The translations under genes and the position numbers were made by a program. From Clostridiales bacterium UBA3259 (lineage in GTDB: Bacteria; Bacillota_A; Clostridia; Oscillospirales; Oscillospiraceae), in the NCBI GenBank assembly GCA_002362625.1, contig DEUP01000025.1:34927-44897 (forward strand): 9,971 nt of DNA, in the 5' to 3' direction. Below, piece by piece: positions 1 to 6,997 of this stretch (position 1 is its first letter; every line of letters begins with the position of its first letter). The notes under the pieces are model-generated. The model had not been told where the DNA came from. It saw only the letters and a program-made list of their open reading frames with translations, and made no database searches.

Positions 1-698
1 TACATCTTGATCTTGCCGTAGTCGATATCCACGGTGTGGGTGCAGACGGTGTTCAGGAAGTGACGGTCGTGGCTGACGGCAATGACCATGCCGGGGAAGT
101 CCAGCAGGAAGTCCTCCAGCCAGTTGATGGCCTCGATGTCCAGGTTGTTGGTAGGCTCGTCCAGCATGACAATGTCGGGGTTGCCGAAGAGGGCCTGAGC
201 CAGCAGTATCTTCACCTTGAGACGGGGGTCAACGGAGGCCATCTGGTCATAGTGAAGCTCTGTACCAATACCAAGGCCCTGCAGCAGCCGGGAGGCATCG
301 GATTCCGCTTCCCAGCCGCCCATTTCCGCAAACTCCGCTTCCAGGTCGGCGGCCCGGAGGCCGTCCTCGTCGGAAAAGTCGGGCTTTTCGTAGATGGCGT
401 CCTTTTCCTTCATCACGTCGTACAGATGCTGGTTGCCCATGATCACGGTGTCCAGAACCGTGAAATCATCATAGGCGTTCTGGTTCTGTTTCAGAACGGA
501 GACCCGCTTGGTGGGGTCAATGGTAATGGAACCGGTGGTGGAATCCAGCTCTCCGGTGAGCAGGCGCAGGAATGTGGACTTGCCCGCGCCGTTGGCGCCG
601 ATGATACCATAGCAGTTGCCGGGGAGGAACTGAAGATCCACATGCTGGAACAGCCACTGACCGCCGAACTGCATTCCTAAATTACTGACTGTGATCAT
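1..698 (-). CDS. ykpA: ABC-F family ATPase, YkpA type (partial, C-terminal part outside window)
   Basis: The visible 232 residues form the first ATP-binding cassette of an ABC-F protein. This soluble family has two cassettes and no membrane domain, and its members act on the ribosome, for example as translation factors. Visible motifs are Walker A GANGAGKS (about 34-41), a glutamine-rich Q-loop (70-73), Walker B IVMLDE followed by PTNNLD (176-187), and the H-switch SHDRHFL (209-215). The signature that should read LSGGE is replaced by MASVDPRLK (153-161). A degenerate first signature is normal for the YkpA/YbiT branch, and the block around residues 95-135 (DAIYEKPDFSDEDG and what follows) closely resembles Bacillus YkpA as I remember it. 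The start is ATG at 698-696 with AAGGAG at 710-705. The linker, second cassette and stop lie beyond base 1, so the subfamily cannot be fully checked. No strong promoter was recognised; a TATGAT at 740-735 is a weak -10 candidate with a poor -35. Confidence 0.93.
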   Translation of the reverse strand, partial: MITVSNLGMQFGGQWLFQHVDLQFLPGNCYGIIGANGAGKSTFLRLLTGELDSTTGSITIDPTKRVSVLKQNQNAYDDFTVLDTVIMGNQHLYDVMKEKDAIYEKPDFSDEDGLRAADLEAEFAEMGGWEAESDASRLLQGLGIGTELHYDQMASVDPRLKVKILLAQALFGNPDIVMLDEPTNNLDIEAINWLEDFLLDFPGMVIAVSHDRHFLNTVCTHTVDIDYGKIKM

Positions 699-790
699 TT
701 TTGACTCCTTACAAAACAGAATTACTAGGGCATAATCATACAGAATAATTTTATCACAAAAAATAAAAAAAGAAAGCCCTTAATATGGAA

Positions 791-818
791 AAATCAGGCC
801 CCAATCCGGGCCTGATTT
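791..818 (-). terminator. Intrinsic terminator after the butyrate kinase gene
   Basis: A perfect 11-base-pair stem (AAATCAGGCCC at 791-801 pairing with GGGCCTGATTT at 808-818) encloses a 6-base loop. On the minus strand it sits 10 bases after the buk stop, and the stem runs into a short T stretch (five Ts at 794-790 counting stem bases). It would separate the peptidase-buk transcript from the ABC-F gene downstream. The U-tract is short, so some read-through is possible. Confidence 0.75.
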
Positions 819-828
819 CGTAAATTCT

Positions 829-1950
829 TTATAAGGACGGTTTCTCCCAGGCAAAGCCCCGGAACACAGGCTCCCTGGTATAGCGGCTCGCCTGACGCTG
901 TCCCCGGAGAACCTCCAGCACAGCATCCGCCATAGCCTCCTGCTCACACTCCCCGGGATAGACGGAGACCGGAGCAATCCAGCCGCAGTGCTCCTCCACG
1001 CCCGCTTTGATGTCCTGGTAGCGCATGAGACCGCCGGTGAGCAGAATGCCGTCTACCCTGCCGCCCAGCACCGCCGCCATGCTTCCGATGGATTTGCACA
1101 GCTGGTAGATCATGGCGTTCCAGACCGTCAGGGCCTTCGGGTCACCCGCCTCCACCAAAGCGTGGATTTTGGACGCGTCCGAGGTGCCAAAGTGGCTGAC
1201 GAACCCCCCGGAGCGGGACAGCATGGCCCGCATTTCCGCCGTGGTGTGGCCCTCGTCCAGGTATTTCAGCACCTCCATCACGGGAATGGAGCCAAGCCGG
1301 GTGGGGGTAAAGGGTCCGTCGCCCCCGGCACCCTCGGTGCTGTCGATCATCCGTCCCTTTTCGTGGGCGGTGATGGTAATGCCGCCGTCCACATGGCAGA
1401 TAATCAGATTCAGGTCTTCGTAGCGCTTCCCCAGTTTTTTGGCGTGAATGGCTGCGATGCCCTTCTGGTTCAGCACATGGGTCTGGGCCCGGCGGTACAG
1501 CCCCGCAATGCCCGTGAGCCGGGCGTAGTCGCACAGCTCGTCCACGTTAGTGGGGTTCACGGTATACATGGGCTTCCCATACTCGGTGCCCAGCTCGTAG
1601 GCCAGCATGACCCCCAGCTTCGCCGGGTGGTCGCTGCCGCCTTTATCGGCGGCGGTATCCCGCACCAGGGCCTCATCGATTTCCATGACCCCGGAGCCTT
1701 GGGAGTAGGCACAGCCGCCCCGGCCCACAAACACGTCCATATCTCCCGGCGTCATGCCGTGGGCGTGGAGAAAGTCCAGGATCACCTGCTTGCGCATGGG
1801 CATCTGGGCATTGGTGGTGGGGTATTTCAGAAGCTCCGGGGCATCGTGGAAGATGCTCTCAGTGTAGACATTGGTTTCATCTTCAAAGTAGCTTACCTTG
1901 GTAGAGGTAGAGCCGGGATTGATGATCAGCAGTTTCACGGATGGTTTCAT
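829..1950 (-). CDS. buk: Butyrate kinase (acetate/butyrate kinase family), variant phosphate motif
   Basis: A 373-residue member of the ASKHA sugar-kinase/actin fold; butyrate kinases are usually about 355-360 residues. Family role: reversible transfer of phosphate between butyryl-phosphate and ADP, the ATP-yielding last step of the Ptb-Buk butyrate route, in the cytoplasm. Visible motifs are NPGSTSTK (11-18, phosphate loop), VGRGG (75-79), VNPTNVDE (131-138), HVLNQK (158-163), GTSDA (255-259), LTGG (304-307, adenosine site) and YPGE (331-334). The usual HLGGG motif reads HVDGG (186-190), with an acidic residue where the family has glycine, so substrate range or activity may differ from classic Buk. 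The ATG at 1950-1948 is preceded by GAAGG and aligns with the family's N-terminus; the frame stays open upstream to 2079, inside the M42 gene, but that extension has no homology. It lies 29 bases after the M42 peptidase and is probably co-transcribed. No phosphotransbutyrylase gene is adjacent. Confidence 0.9.
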   Translation of the reverse strand: MKPSVKLLIINPGSTSTKVSYFEDETNVYTESIFHDAPELLKYPTTNAQMPMRKQVILDFLHAHGMTPGDMDVFVGRGGCAYSQGSGVMEIDEALVRDTAADKGGSDHPAKLGVMLAYELGTEYGKPMYTVNPTNVDELCDYARLTGIAGLYRRAQTHVLNQKGIAAIHAKKLGKRYEDLNLIICHVDGGITITAHEKGRMIDSTEGAGGDGPFTPTRLGSIPVMEVLKYLDEGHTTAEMRAMLSRSGGFVSHFGTSDASKIHALVEAGDPKALTVWNAMIYQLCKSIGSMAAVLGGRVDGILLTGGLMRYQDIKAGVEEHCGWIAPVSVYPGECEQEAMADAVLEVLRGQRQASRYTREPVFRGFAWEKPSL

Positions 1951-1979
1951 GGTTTGACGACCTTCTTTATAGATTTCGG

Positions 1980-3020
1980 TTAACCCTCGTGAAAGGGATC
2001 CAAGTCCGTATCGGCGTTGATGCTGCACAGGAACCTTGCCAGCAGCTCGATGCTGTTTTCCACATCCGCCATGCTGCACACCTCGCTGGGGCAGTGCATG
2101 TACCGCAAGGGCAGGGACACCAGAGCCGTCACCGTGCCCAGGCCCGTTTTATGCAGCTGGTCGGCGTCGGTGTAGGTGGTGCCCATGTAGCTTTCCACCT
2201 GCCAGGGCACGTCCTCCCCAGCGCATTTCTTCAGCAGCGCCTGCACTTTTCTGTTCCCGATGGAGCTGTTGCACAGCACCGGGCCGCCCCCCAGCTTCAC
2301 CATGCCGGACTCCTTGGGATCCACACCAGGATAGTCGGAGGCAAAGGTCACGTCCACAGCGATGGCCACGTCAGGCTTCACCCGGCTGCCCGCCCAGTAG
2401 GCCCCCCGTCCGGTGGTCTCCTCCCCAACGGTGGTGACAGCATAGACGCCGATCTGACATCCCCGTTCCTTCGCCCGCTTCAAGGCTTCCAGAATGATGT
2501 AGGCGCAGCCCCGGTCGTCGATGCCCCGAGCGGACAGGAAGCCGTTGCACATCTCCTGGGCGTGGGTGTTGGGATGGATGGGGTCGCCCTGACGGACATA
2601 CTTTTTGGCGTCGGCGGCATCCTTGGCTCCGATGTCGATGTACAATTCGTTTACCTTCAGCTCCGCCTTGTCCACGTCCTTACTGTAAACCACCGTACCG
2701 CAAACCGGGCCGTTTTCCCCATAGATCATCACCTGGTGGCCGGGATAGGTGCTGGCCCGGATGCCGCCGGCCTTCCCTGCCCGGATCAGGCCGTCGTCCT
2801 GGATATGGGTGACGATCAGGCCGATCTCGTCAATGTGGGCCGCCAGCAGCACCTTGAAGGGGGCTTCGGGGTTTAGGATGCTGATCACGTTTCCCGTGTA
2901 GTCCGTGCGGATTTCGTCGCAGTAGGGGGTCATTTCGGCAATGACCTTCTTTTGCAAAGGGATCTCATGACCGGAAACGGACATATTGTTTAACAGGGTG
3001 TATAGGAATTCTTTGCTCAT
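1980..3020 (-). CDS. M42 family metallopeptidase (glutamyl aminopeptidase/endoglucanase-like)
   Basis: A 346-residue cytoplasmic di-metal aminopeptidase of the M42 family (FrvX/YsdC/PepA-like). Such enzymes trim N-terminal residues from peptides, often as large tetrahedral oligomers. Expected metal ligands and catalytic residues are all visible: H62 and D64 in AHIDEIG, D168 in GIDDRGC, the glutamate pair E200-E201 in VGEETTGRGA, D223 in AVDVTF, and H309 in RYMHCPSEV. Length is normal for the family. The ATG at 3020-3018 is preceded by AAGGAG at 3034-3029. It is the first gene of a leftward unit with butyrate kinase, and its promoter is the TATAAT near 3050. Family members are often misannotated as endoglucanase or cellulase; aminopeptidase is the better call. 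Exact residue preference cannot be read from the sequence. Confidence 0.93.
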   Translation of the reverse strand: MSKEFLYTLLNNMSVSGHEIPLQKKVIAEMTPYCDEIRTDYTGNVISILNPEAPFKVLLAAHIDEIGLIVTHIQDDGLIRAGKAGGIRASTYPGHQVMIYGENGPVCGTVVYSKDVDKAELKVNELYIDIGAKDAADAKKYVRQGDPIHPNTHAQEMCNGFLSARGIDDRGCAYIILEALKRAKERGCQIGVYAVTTVGEETTGRGAYWAGSRVKPDVAIAVDVTFASDYPGVDPKESGMVKLGGGPVLCNSSIGNRKVQALLKKCAGEDVPWQVESYMGTTYTDADQLHKTGLGTVTALVSLPLRYMHCPSEVCSMADVENSIELLARFLCSINADTDLDPFHEG

Positions 3021-3047
3021 TTCTCTGTCTCCTTTTTTGTTTTTTCC

Positions 3048-3076
3048 ATTATAACACAGATTTTCTCTTTTCGGAA
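3048..3076 (-). promoter_or_regulatory. Promoter of the M42 peptidase-buk unit (extended -10)
   Basis: On the minus strand there is a perfect TATAAT at 3053-3048 preceded by TGT, an extended -10. A poor -35 match, TTCCGA (3076-3071), lies 17 bases upstream, which fits an extended -10 promoter. The predicted start of transcription is near 3041, giving a leader of about 20 bases that contains the AAGGAG site. Inferred from consensus only. Confidence 0.65.
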
Positions 3077-3140
3077 CAGGAAATCCTTTTTTCTTTCGAA
3101 GAACGAATTATGAATAAAAGAAGAACTTTTTTATTTCCTC

Positions 3141-3168
3141 TTGCATTTTCCGAATTCTGCGTTATAAT
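3141..3168 (+). promoter_or_regulatory. Sigma-A-type promoter of htpG
   Basis: A perfect TATAAT (3163-3168) lies 16 bases after TTGCAT (3141-3146). The transcription start should fall near 3175, inside the left arm of the CIRCE operator, so a bound repressor would block the promoter. The leader to the ATG is about 55 bases and contains AAAGGA at 3212-3217. Confidence 0.75.
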
Positions 3169-3169
3169 A

Positions 3170-3196
3170 TTAGCACTCAGATACTTAGAGTGCTAA
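3170..3196. promoter_or_regulatory. CIRCE element (HrcA heat-shock repressor operator)
   Basis: TTAGCACTC (3170-3178), a nine-base spacer (3179-3187), then GAGTGCTAA (3188-3196). Both arms match the CIRCE consensus TTAGCACTC-N9-GAGTGCTAA exactly, and the spacer has the canonical length. HrcA binds this site and releases it on heat shock. It begins two bases after the htpG -10 hexamer and ends 33 bases before the htpG ATG. The M42 promoter is about 120 bases away, so control of that gene by this site is unlikely. Confidence 0.97.
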
Positions 3197-3229
3197 AACA
3201 TAGAAGAACAAAAAGGATGTGTTATCATT

Positions 3230-5119
3230 ATGGAAAAGCAGCAGTTCAAAGCGGAATCTCAGCGTCTTCTTGACCTGATGATCAACTCCATTTACACCCA
3301 CCGGGAGATCTTCCTCCGGGAGATCATCTCCAACGCCTCCGACGCCATGGACAAGCTGGCCTACACCGCCCTCACCGACGACAAAGTGGGTATCGACCGG
3401 GATCAGTTCGCCATCACCATCACCCGGGACAAGGATAACCGCACCCTCACCGTCTCCGACAACGGCATCGGCATGAGCAAGGCCGAACTGGAAGAGAACC
3501 TGGGCACCATTGCCAAGTCCGGCTCCCTGGGCTTCAAGCAGGCCATGGAGAAGAACGAGGACATCGACATCATCGGCCAGTTCGGCGTGGGCTTCTACTC
3601 CGCCTTCATGGTAGCCTCCTCCATCACCGTGATTACCAAGAAGTACGGCGAAGACACCGCCTGGAAGTGGGTCAGCGACGGTGCCGACGGCTACACCATC
3701 GAGGAAACCGAAAAGGACGCCCCCGGCACCGATGTGATCATGACCCTGAAAGAAGACACCGAGGACGAAAAGTATTCCGATTATCTGGAAGAGTACCAGA
3801 TTCGGGAGCTGATTCGCAAGTATTCTGATTACATCCGCTATCCCATCCGCATGGAGGTCACCAAGTCCCGGAAGAAGGAGGATTCTCCCGAGGATAAGCC
3901 CGAATACGAGGACTACCAGGAGATGGAAACCCTGAACTCCATGGTGCCCATCTGGCAGAGGGCCAAGAAGGACGTCACCGACGAGGAATACGAAAGCTTC
4001 TACCGGGAGAAGTTCTTCGACTACAATAAGCCCCTGCGGATCATCCACAGCAGCGCCGAAGGCTCCGTTTCCTTTAAGGCTCTGCTGTATATCCCCGGCA
4101 AGGCCCCCTATGATTTCTACACCAAGGACTACAAGCGGGGCTTGCAGCTCTACAGCAGCGGCGTCATGATCATGGAAAACTGCGAGGACCTGCTGCCCGA
4201 GCACTTCCGCTTCGTCCGGGGCATTGTGGACAGCCAGGATCTGTCTCTGAACATCAGCCGGGAAATGCTCCAGCACAACCGCCAGCTGACCATCATCGCC
4301 CGAAACATCGAAAAGAAGATCAAGTCAGAGCTGAAAGCCATGCTGGAAAACGACCGGGAGAAGTACGAGGAATTCTATGCCGCCTTCGGCCGTCAGCTGA
4401 AGTACGGCACCGTCTCCGACTACGGCGCCCACAAAGACGCCTGCCAGGATCTGCTGCTGTTCTACAGCCACAAGCAGGATAAGCTGATTTCCCTGAAGGA
4501 GTATGTGGACGCCATGGCGGAGGGCCAGGAGAAGATCTACTTCGCTCCCGGCGAGAACAAGAGCCTGCTGAAGAAGCTGCCTCAGGTGGAAACCCTGGAG
4601 AAAAAGGGCTATGACTGCCTGCTGTTTACCGAGGATGTGGACGAGTTCATTCCCCAGACCCTGATGACCTATATGGAAAAGTCCTTCTGCAACGTCTCCA
4701 CCGACGATCTGGGTCTTCAGACCGAGGAGGAGAAGAAGGAAGCGGAGGAAAAGGCGGAAGAAATGAAGGGCTTCCTGACCTTCGTCAAGGATTCCCTGGG
4801 CGAGCAGGTGAAGGAAGTGAAGCTTTCCCAGAACCTGGGCAGCCATCCCGTGTGCATGACCCCCGAGGCCGGCATGAGCTTCGAAATGGAAAAGTATATG
4901 AAGAAGGCCAACCCGGAGTTTGCGTTCCCGGTGGGCCGGATTCTGGAGCTGAACCCGGAGCATGAGGCCGTGAAGACCTTGCAGCGGGTCATGACTGAGG
5001 ATCCTGTGCTGGCCAAGGACTACGCCCAGCTGCTGTGCTGCCAGGCCCAGCTGATGGCGGATCTGCCCCTGGAGGATCCCTACGCCTACACGGAGCTTGT
5101 CTGCCGTTTGATGAAATAA
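3230..5119 (+). CDS. htpG: Molecular chaperone HtpG (bacterial Hsp90)
   Basis: A 629-residue cytosolic Hsp90, an ATP-driven homodimeric chaperone that remodels client proteins, often with DnaK. The N-terminal GHKL ATPase domain shows REIFLREIISNASDA with the catalytic E31 and Mg/nucleotide N35, DNGIGM (77-82, with D77 binding adenine), the lid around GTIAKSGS (92-99), GQFGVGFYSAF (116-126) and GTD (166-168). The middle domain carries the conserved arginine in SREMLQ (R344, matching Arg380 of yeast Hsp90). A C-terminal dimerisation region ends at LVCRLMK, without the eukaryotic MEEVD tail. Length is typical. The ATG at 3230 follows AAAGGA by 12 bases. A charged, glutamate/lysine-rich stretch (about residues 498-517) links middle and C-terminal parts. 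The gene stands directly behind a perfect CIRCE operator, so heat-shock control by HrcA is expected. No convincing terminator follows it. Confidence 0.98.
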   Translation: MEKQQFKAESQRLLDLMINSIYTHREIFLREIISNASDAMDKLAYTALTDDKVGIDRDQFAITITRDKDNRTLTVSDNGIGMSKAELEENLGTIAKSGSLGFKQAMEKNEDIDIIGQFGVGFYSAFMVASSITVITKKYGEDTAWKWVSDGADGYTIEETEKDAPGTDVIMTLKEDTEDEKYSDYLEEYQIRELIRKYSDYIRYPIRMEVTKSRKKEDSPEDKPEYEDYQEMETLNSMVPIWQRAKKDVTDEEYESFYREKFFDYNKPLRIIHSSAEGSVSFKALLYIPGKAPYDFYTKDYKRGLQLYSSGVMIMENCEDLLPEHFRFVRGIVDSQDLSLNISREMLQHNRQLTIIARNIEKKIKSELKAMLENDREKYEEFYAAFGRQLKYGTVSDYGAHKDACQDLLLFYSHKQDKLISLKEYVDAMAEGQEKIYFAPGENKSLLKKLPQVETLEKKGYDCLLFTEDVDEFIPQTLMTYMEKSFCNVSTDDLGLQTEEEKKEAEEKAEEMKGFLTFVKDSLGEQVKEVKLSQNLGSHPVCMTPEAGMSFEMEKYMKKANPEFAFPVGRILELNPEHEAVKTLQRVMTEDPVLAKDYAQLLCCQAQLMADLPLEDPYAYTELVCRLMK

Positions 5120-5139
5120 TACGCCTCCCGAAAAAAGGA

Positions 5140-5168
5140 TTGCCTTTCTTGTCGTTTCGTGGTAAACT
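5140..5168 (+). promoter_or_regulatory. Probable promoter of the membrane protein gene
   Basis: TTGCCT (5140-5145), a 17-base spacer, then TAAACT (5163-5168) preceded by TGG, an extended -10. Each hexamer matches four of six consensus positions. It lies in the 80-base gap after htpG and predicts a start near 5175, just ahead of the AAAGGAGG ribosome binding site (5183-5190). Read-through from htpG is also possible. Confidence 0.5.
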
Positions 5169-5199
5169 AACGGCACTGAGGTAAAGGAGGAATTGCATT

Positions 5200-5886
5200 A
5201 TGGCATACGATTACGGATTTTATACCCAGGACGCGCTGACCCCGCTGTTTGGTGTTTTCTCCGGCATCATCGATATTCTGCGGGTGCCCTCTGTTCTGCT
5301 GAGTGTGGCAGGCTATGTGCTCACCGCGCTGGCGCTGTACACCATTTCCCAGCGCCGGGGCATCCATAAGCCCTGGCTGGCCTGGATTCCGGTGGTAAAC
5401 TGCTGGCTGCTTGGCTCCATTTCCGACCAGTACCAGTATGTGGTGGGCGGTGTCAACAAGTCCAAGCGGAAGTTCCTGCTGGGCTTGAGCATCACAAACT
5501 TCGTCCTTGGCGCCGGAATTGGCGTGATGGCAGTGGTCATGATCGTAAAAGCGATTTTCGGCATTTCCGACTACGCCAGTGACGAAGCCATTGCCGCAGC
5601 CATTCTTGGCCCCGTCATGAGCATTTTGGGTCTGTGCATTCCCTTACTGGGCGTGTCCATTGCCTACGCGATTATCCGCTATATGGCTCTTTATGACCTG
5701 TACAAGTCCTTGGATCCTTCCAACTGTGTGCTGTTCCTGGTTTTGAGCATTCTGTTCGGTGTCACCGAGCCCTTCTTCCTGTTCTTCAACCGGGAAAAGG
5801 ATCTGGGCATGCCTCCCAGACGGCAGCCCCCCGCCGTTCCCAGCGCCCAGGAGCCCTGGCATGACGAGAATAAGGATTACCTGTAA
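5200..5886 (+). CDS. Multi-pass integral membrane protein of unknown function
   Basis: I do not recognise a named family for this 228-residue protein. Hydrophobic segments suggest four to five membrane passes: about residues 28-50, a shorter one at 58-72, 93-120, 130-162 and 174-196. The most distinctive block is GIHKPWLAWIPVVNCWLLG followed by SISDQY (54-78); similar tryptophan-proline blocks occur in uncharacterised Firmicutes membrane proteins. A basic patch (KSKRK, 87-91) suggests a cytoplasmic loop. The C-terminal tail (197-228) is polar and proline-rich, begins NREKDLGMPPRR, and is probably cytoplasmic and disordered. There is no cleavable signal peptide, enzyme motif or transporter signature. 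The start is well supported: ATG at 5200 with AAAGGAGG nine bases upstream. It follows htpG in the same direction by 80 bases but seems to have its own promoter, so a chaperone link is not implied. A strong terminator follows. Confidence 0.85.
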   Translation: MAYDYGFYTQDALTPLFGVFSGIIDILRVPSVLLSVAGYVLTALALYTISQRRGIHKPWLAWIPVVNCWLLGSISDQYQYVVGGVNKSKRKFLLGLSITNFVLGAGIGVMAVVMIVKAIFGISDYASDEAIAAAILGPVMSILGLCIPLLGVSIAYAIIRYMALYDLYKSLDPSNCVLFLVLSILFGVTEPFFLFFNREKDLGMPPRRQPPAVPSAQEPWHDENKDYL

Positions 5887-5891
5887 CATCA

Positions 5892-5928
5892 AAAATCCGA
5901 TCCTCCCGAAAGGGAAGGATCGGATTTT
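5892..5928. terminator. Bidirectional intrinsic terminator between convergent genes
   Basis: A 16-base-pair stem (left arm 5892-5907, right arm 5912-5928) with one bulged A at 5916 is closed by a stable GAAA tetraloop (5908-5911). The stem ends in A runs on the left and T runs on the right, so both strands give a hairpin followed by Us: TTTTCTT on plus and TTTTTGATG on minus. It sits 5 bases after the membrane protein stop and 20 bases after the mreB stop on the opposite strand, so it can serve both. Confidence 0.93.
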
Positions 5929-5948
5929 CTTATGTCTAAAATACTGTT

Positions 5949-6992
5949 TTAGCCCCGCATAGCCCGTTTTCTCGCGATATTGATGGGGCCTTCCTGCATG
6001 TTGTTGATCCAGGCCAGGGACTTGCCCGCGCCGTAGGCGGTGCAGGAATCCGGATCGTCCGCCAAAATGCAGGGAATTCCCGTCCGCTCCATCAGCAGCA
6101 GATCCATACCCCACAGCTGGCCGCAGCCGCCGGTGATGGTGATGCCGTTTTCGGACACGTCGGAAATCAGCTCCGGGCTGGTCTGCTCCATAACCGCCAG
6201 CACCTCGTCGGCGATCTGCCGGGCGGGCCGGCGGAGAACCTCATAAATTTCCGTAGAGGTCAGGGTTACGGTCTTGGGCATACCGGTCTTAAAGTCCCGG
6301 CCCTTGATGTTCATGCTCCGCTCCTCGTCTCTGGGGTAGACCTGGCCGATCTGGATTTTGATATTCTCCGCCGTGACCTGGCCGATGATCATGCCATGCT
6401 GACGGCGGACGTACCGGGCGATCATTTCGTCAAAATAGTTACCCGCAATCTTCAGGGAGGAGGACACCGCCACGCCGTTCATGCTCAGCACCGCGATATC
6501 CGTGGTGCCGCCGCCGATGTCCACCACCAGATGTCCGCTGGCCCCCCGGATGTCCAGGTTTGCTCCCAGACCCGCGGCCAGAGGCTCCTCAATCAGGAAC
6601 ACCCGGCGGGCACCCGCCTCAATGGCGGCGTTAATGACAGACCGCTCCTCCACCTCGGATACGCCGGAGGGAACGGAGATAACCACACGAGGCTTGGGTG
6701 TAAAAATGGAGGCCTTGGTGGCGGTCTTGAACATCTCCTGAAGCATCCGCACGGTCATTTCGTGGTCGAAAATGATACCGTCCCGCAGGGGATGCATAGC
6801 CACCACGTTGCCGGGAGTTCTGCCCAGCATGTTCCGGGCGGCGGCTCCCACCTGCAGGATCTTGCCGGTGTTCTTGTCCACCGCCACCACGGAGGGCTCC
6901 CGAACCACCAGTCCCTTGCCGTCGGCGTAAATCAAAACATTGGATGTACCCAGGTCCACGCCCAGGTCATTGGAAAATAAAAATGAAGCCAT
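5949..6992 (-). CDS. mreB: Rod shape-determining protein MreB/Mbl (bacterial actin)
   Basis: A 347-residue bacterial actin that forms membrane-bound filaments guiding sidewall peptidoglycan synthesis. Visible motifs are phosphate-1 VDLGTSN (12-18), RTPGNVVAMHPLRDG (58-72), EEPLAAGLGA (135-144, with the catalytic glutamate), phosphate-2 DIGGGTTDIAVLS (158-170), and adenosine-site ITGG (286-289). TTDIAVLSMNG and SSSLKIAG are closer to Mbl than to MreB proper. After ITGG the usual GALLxG is replaced by CGQLWG (290-295), a small divergence in a conserved loop. The basic C-terminus (RKRAMRG) could aid membrane contact. The ATG at 6992 lies 5 bases after the comF stop, and its AAAGGA site (7007-7002) overlaps the end of comF, implying coupled translation. 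It is the last gene of recD2-comF-mreB. mreC, mreD and min genes are absent: after mreB comes a terminator and a convergent gene. Confidence 0.95.
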   Translation of the reverse strand: MASFLFSNDLGVDLGTSNVLIYADGKGLVVREPSVVAVDKNTGKILQVGAAARNMLGRTPGNVVAMHPLRDGIIFDHEMTVRMLQEMFKTATKASIFTPKPRVVISVPSGVSEVEERSVINAAIEAGARRVFLIEEPLAAGLGANLDIRGASGHLVVDIGGGTTDIAVLSMNGVAVSSSLKIAGNYFDEMIARYVRRQHGMIIGQVTAENIKIQIGQVYPRDEERSMNIKGRDFKTGMPKTVTLTSTEIYEVLRRPARQIADEVLAVMEQTSPELISDVSENGITITGGCGQLWGMDLLLMERTGIPCILADDPDSCTAYGAGKSLAWINNMQEGPINIARKRAMRG

Positions 6993-6997
6993 AGTAT

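Noticed and set aside
36..680. Open frame of 214 codons on the plus strand opposite the ABC-F gene
   Set aside because: It is the complement of the clear Walker A/B-containing ABC-F cassette and shows no motif.
1951..2079. Upstream extension of butyrate kinase by 43 codons
   Set aside because: It runs back into the M42 gene and lacks family similarity; the ATG at 1950 has a GAAGG site and matches the family N-terminus.
988..2876. Long open frames on the plus strand opposite buk and the M42 gene (331 and 311 codons)
   Set aside because: The genes on the minus strand have complete catalytic motifs, ribosome binding sites and a promoter. The plus frames have none of these and are shadows of codon bias.
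3090..3140. AT-rich palindromic bits (TTCGAA with flanks; AATAAAA/TTTTATT) between the divergent promoters, considered as LexA or other operators
   Set aside because: They are imperfect and low in complexity, and do not match the Firmicutes LexA box GAAC-N4-GTTC. They are probably just promoter-region AT richness.
5134..5147. Small hairpin AAAGG-ATTG-CCTTT after htpG as a terminator
   Set aside because: It has only five base pairs, no proper T tract, and overlaps the probable -35 of the next gene.
3185..5176. Long open frames on the minus strand across htpG (about 363 and 283 codons)
   Set aside because: They lie opposite a full-length, unmistakable htpG. Their compositions are odd (rich in Val, Gly, Leu and His) with no domain. 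They follow from the GC-rich third positions of htpG codons.
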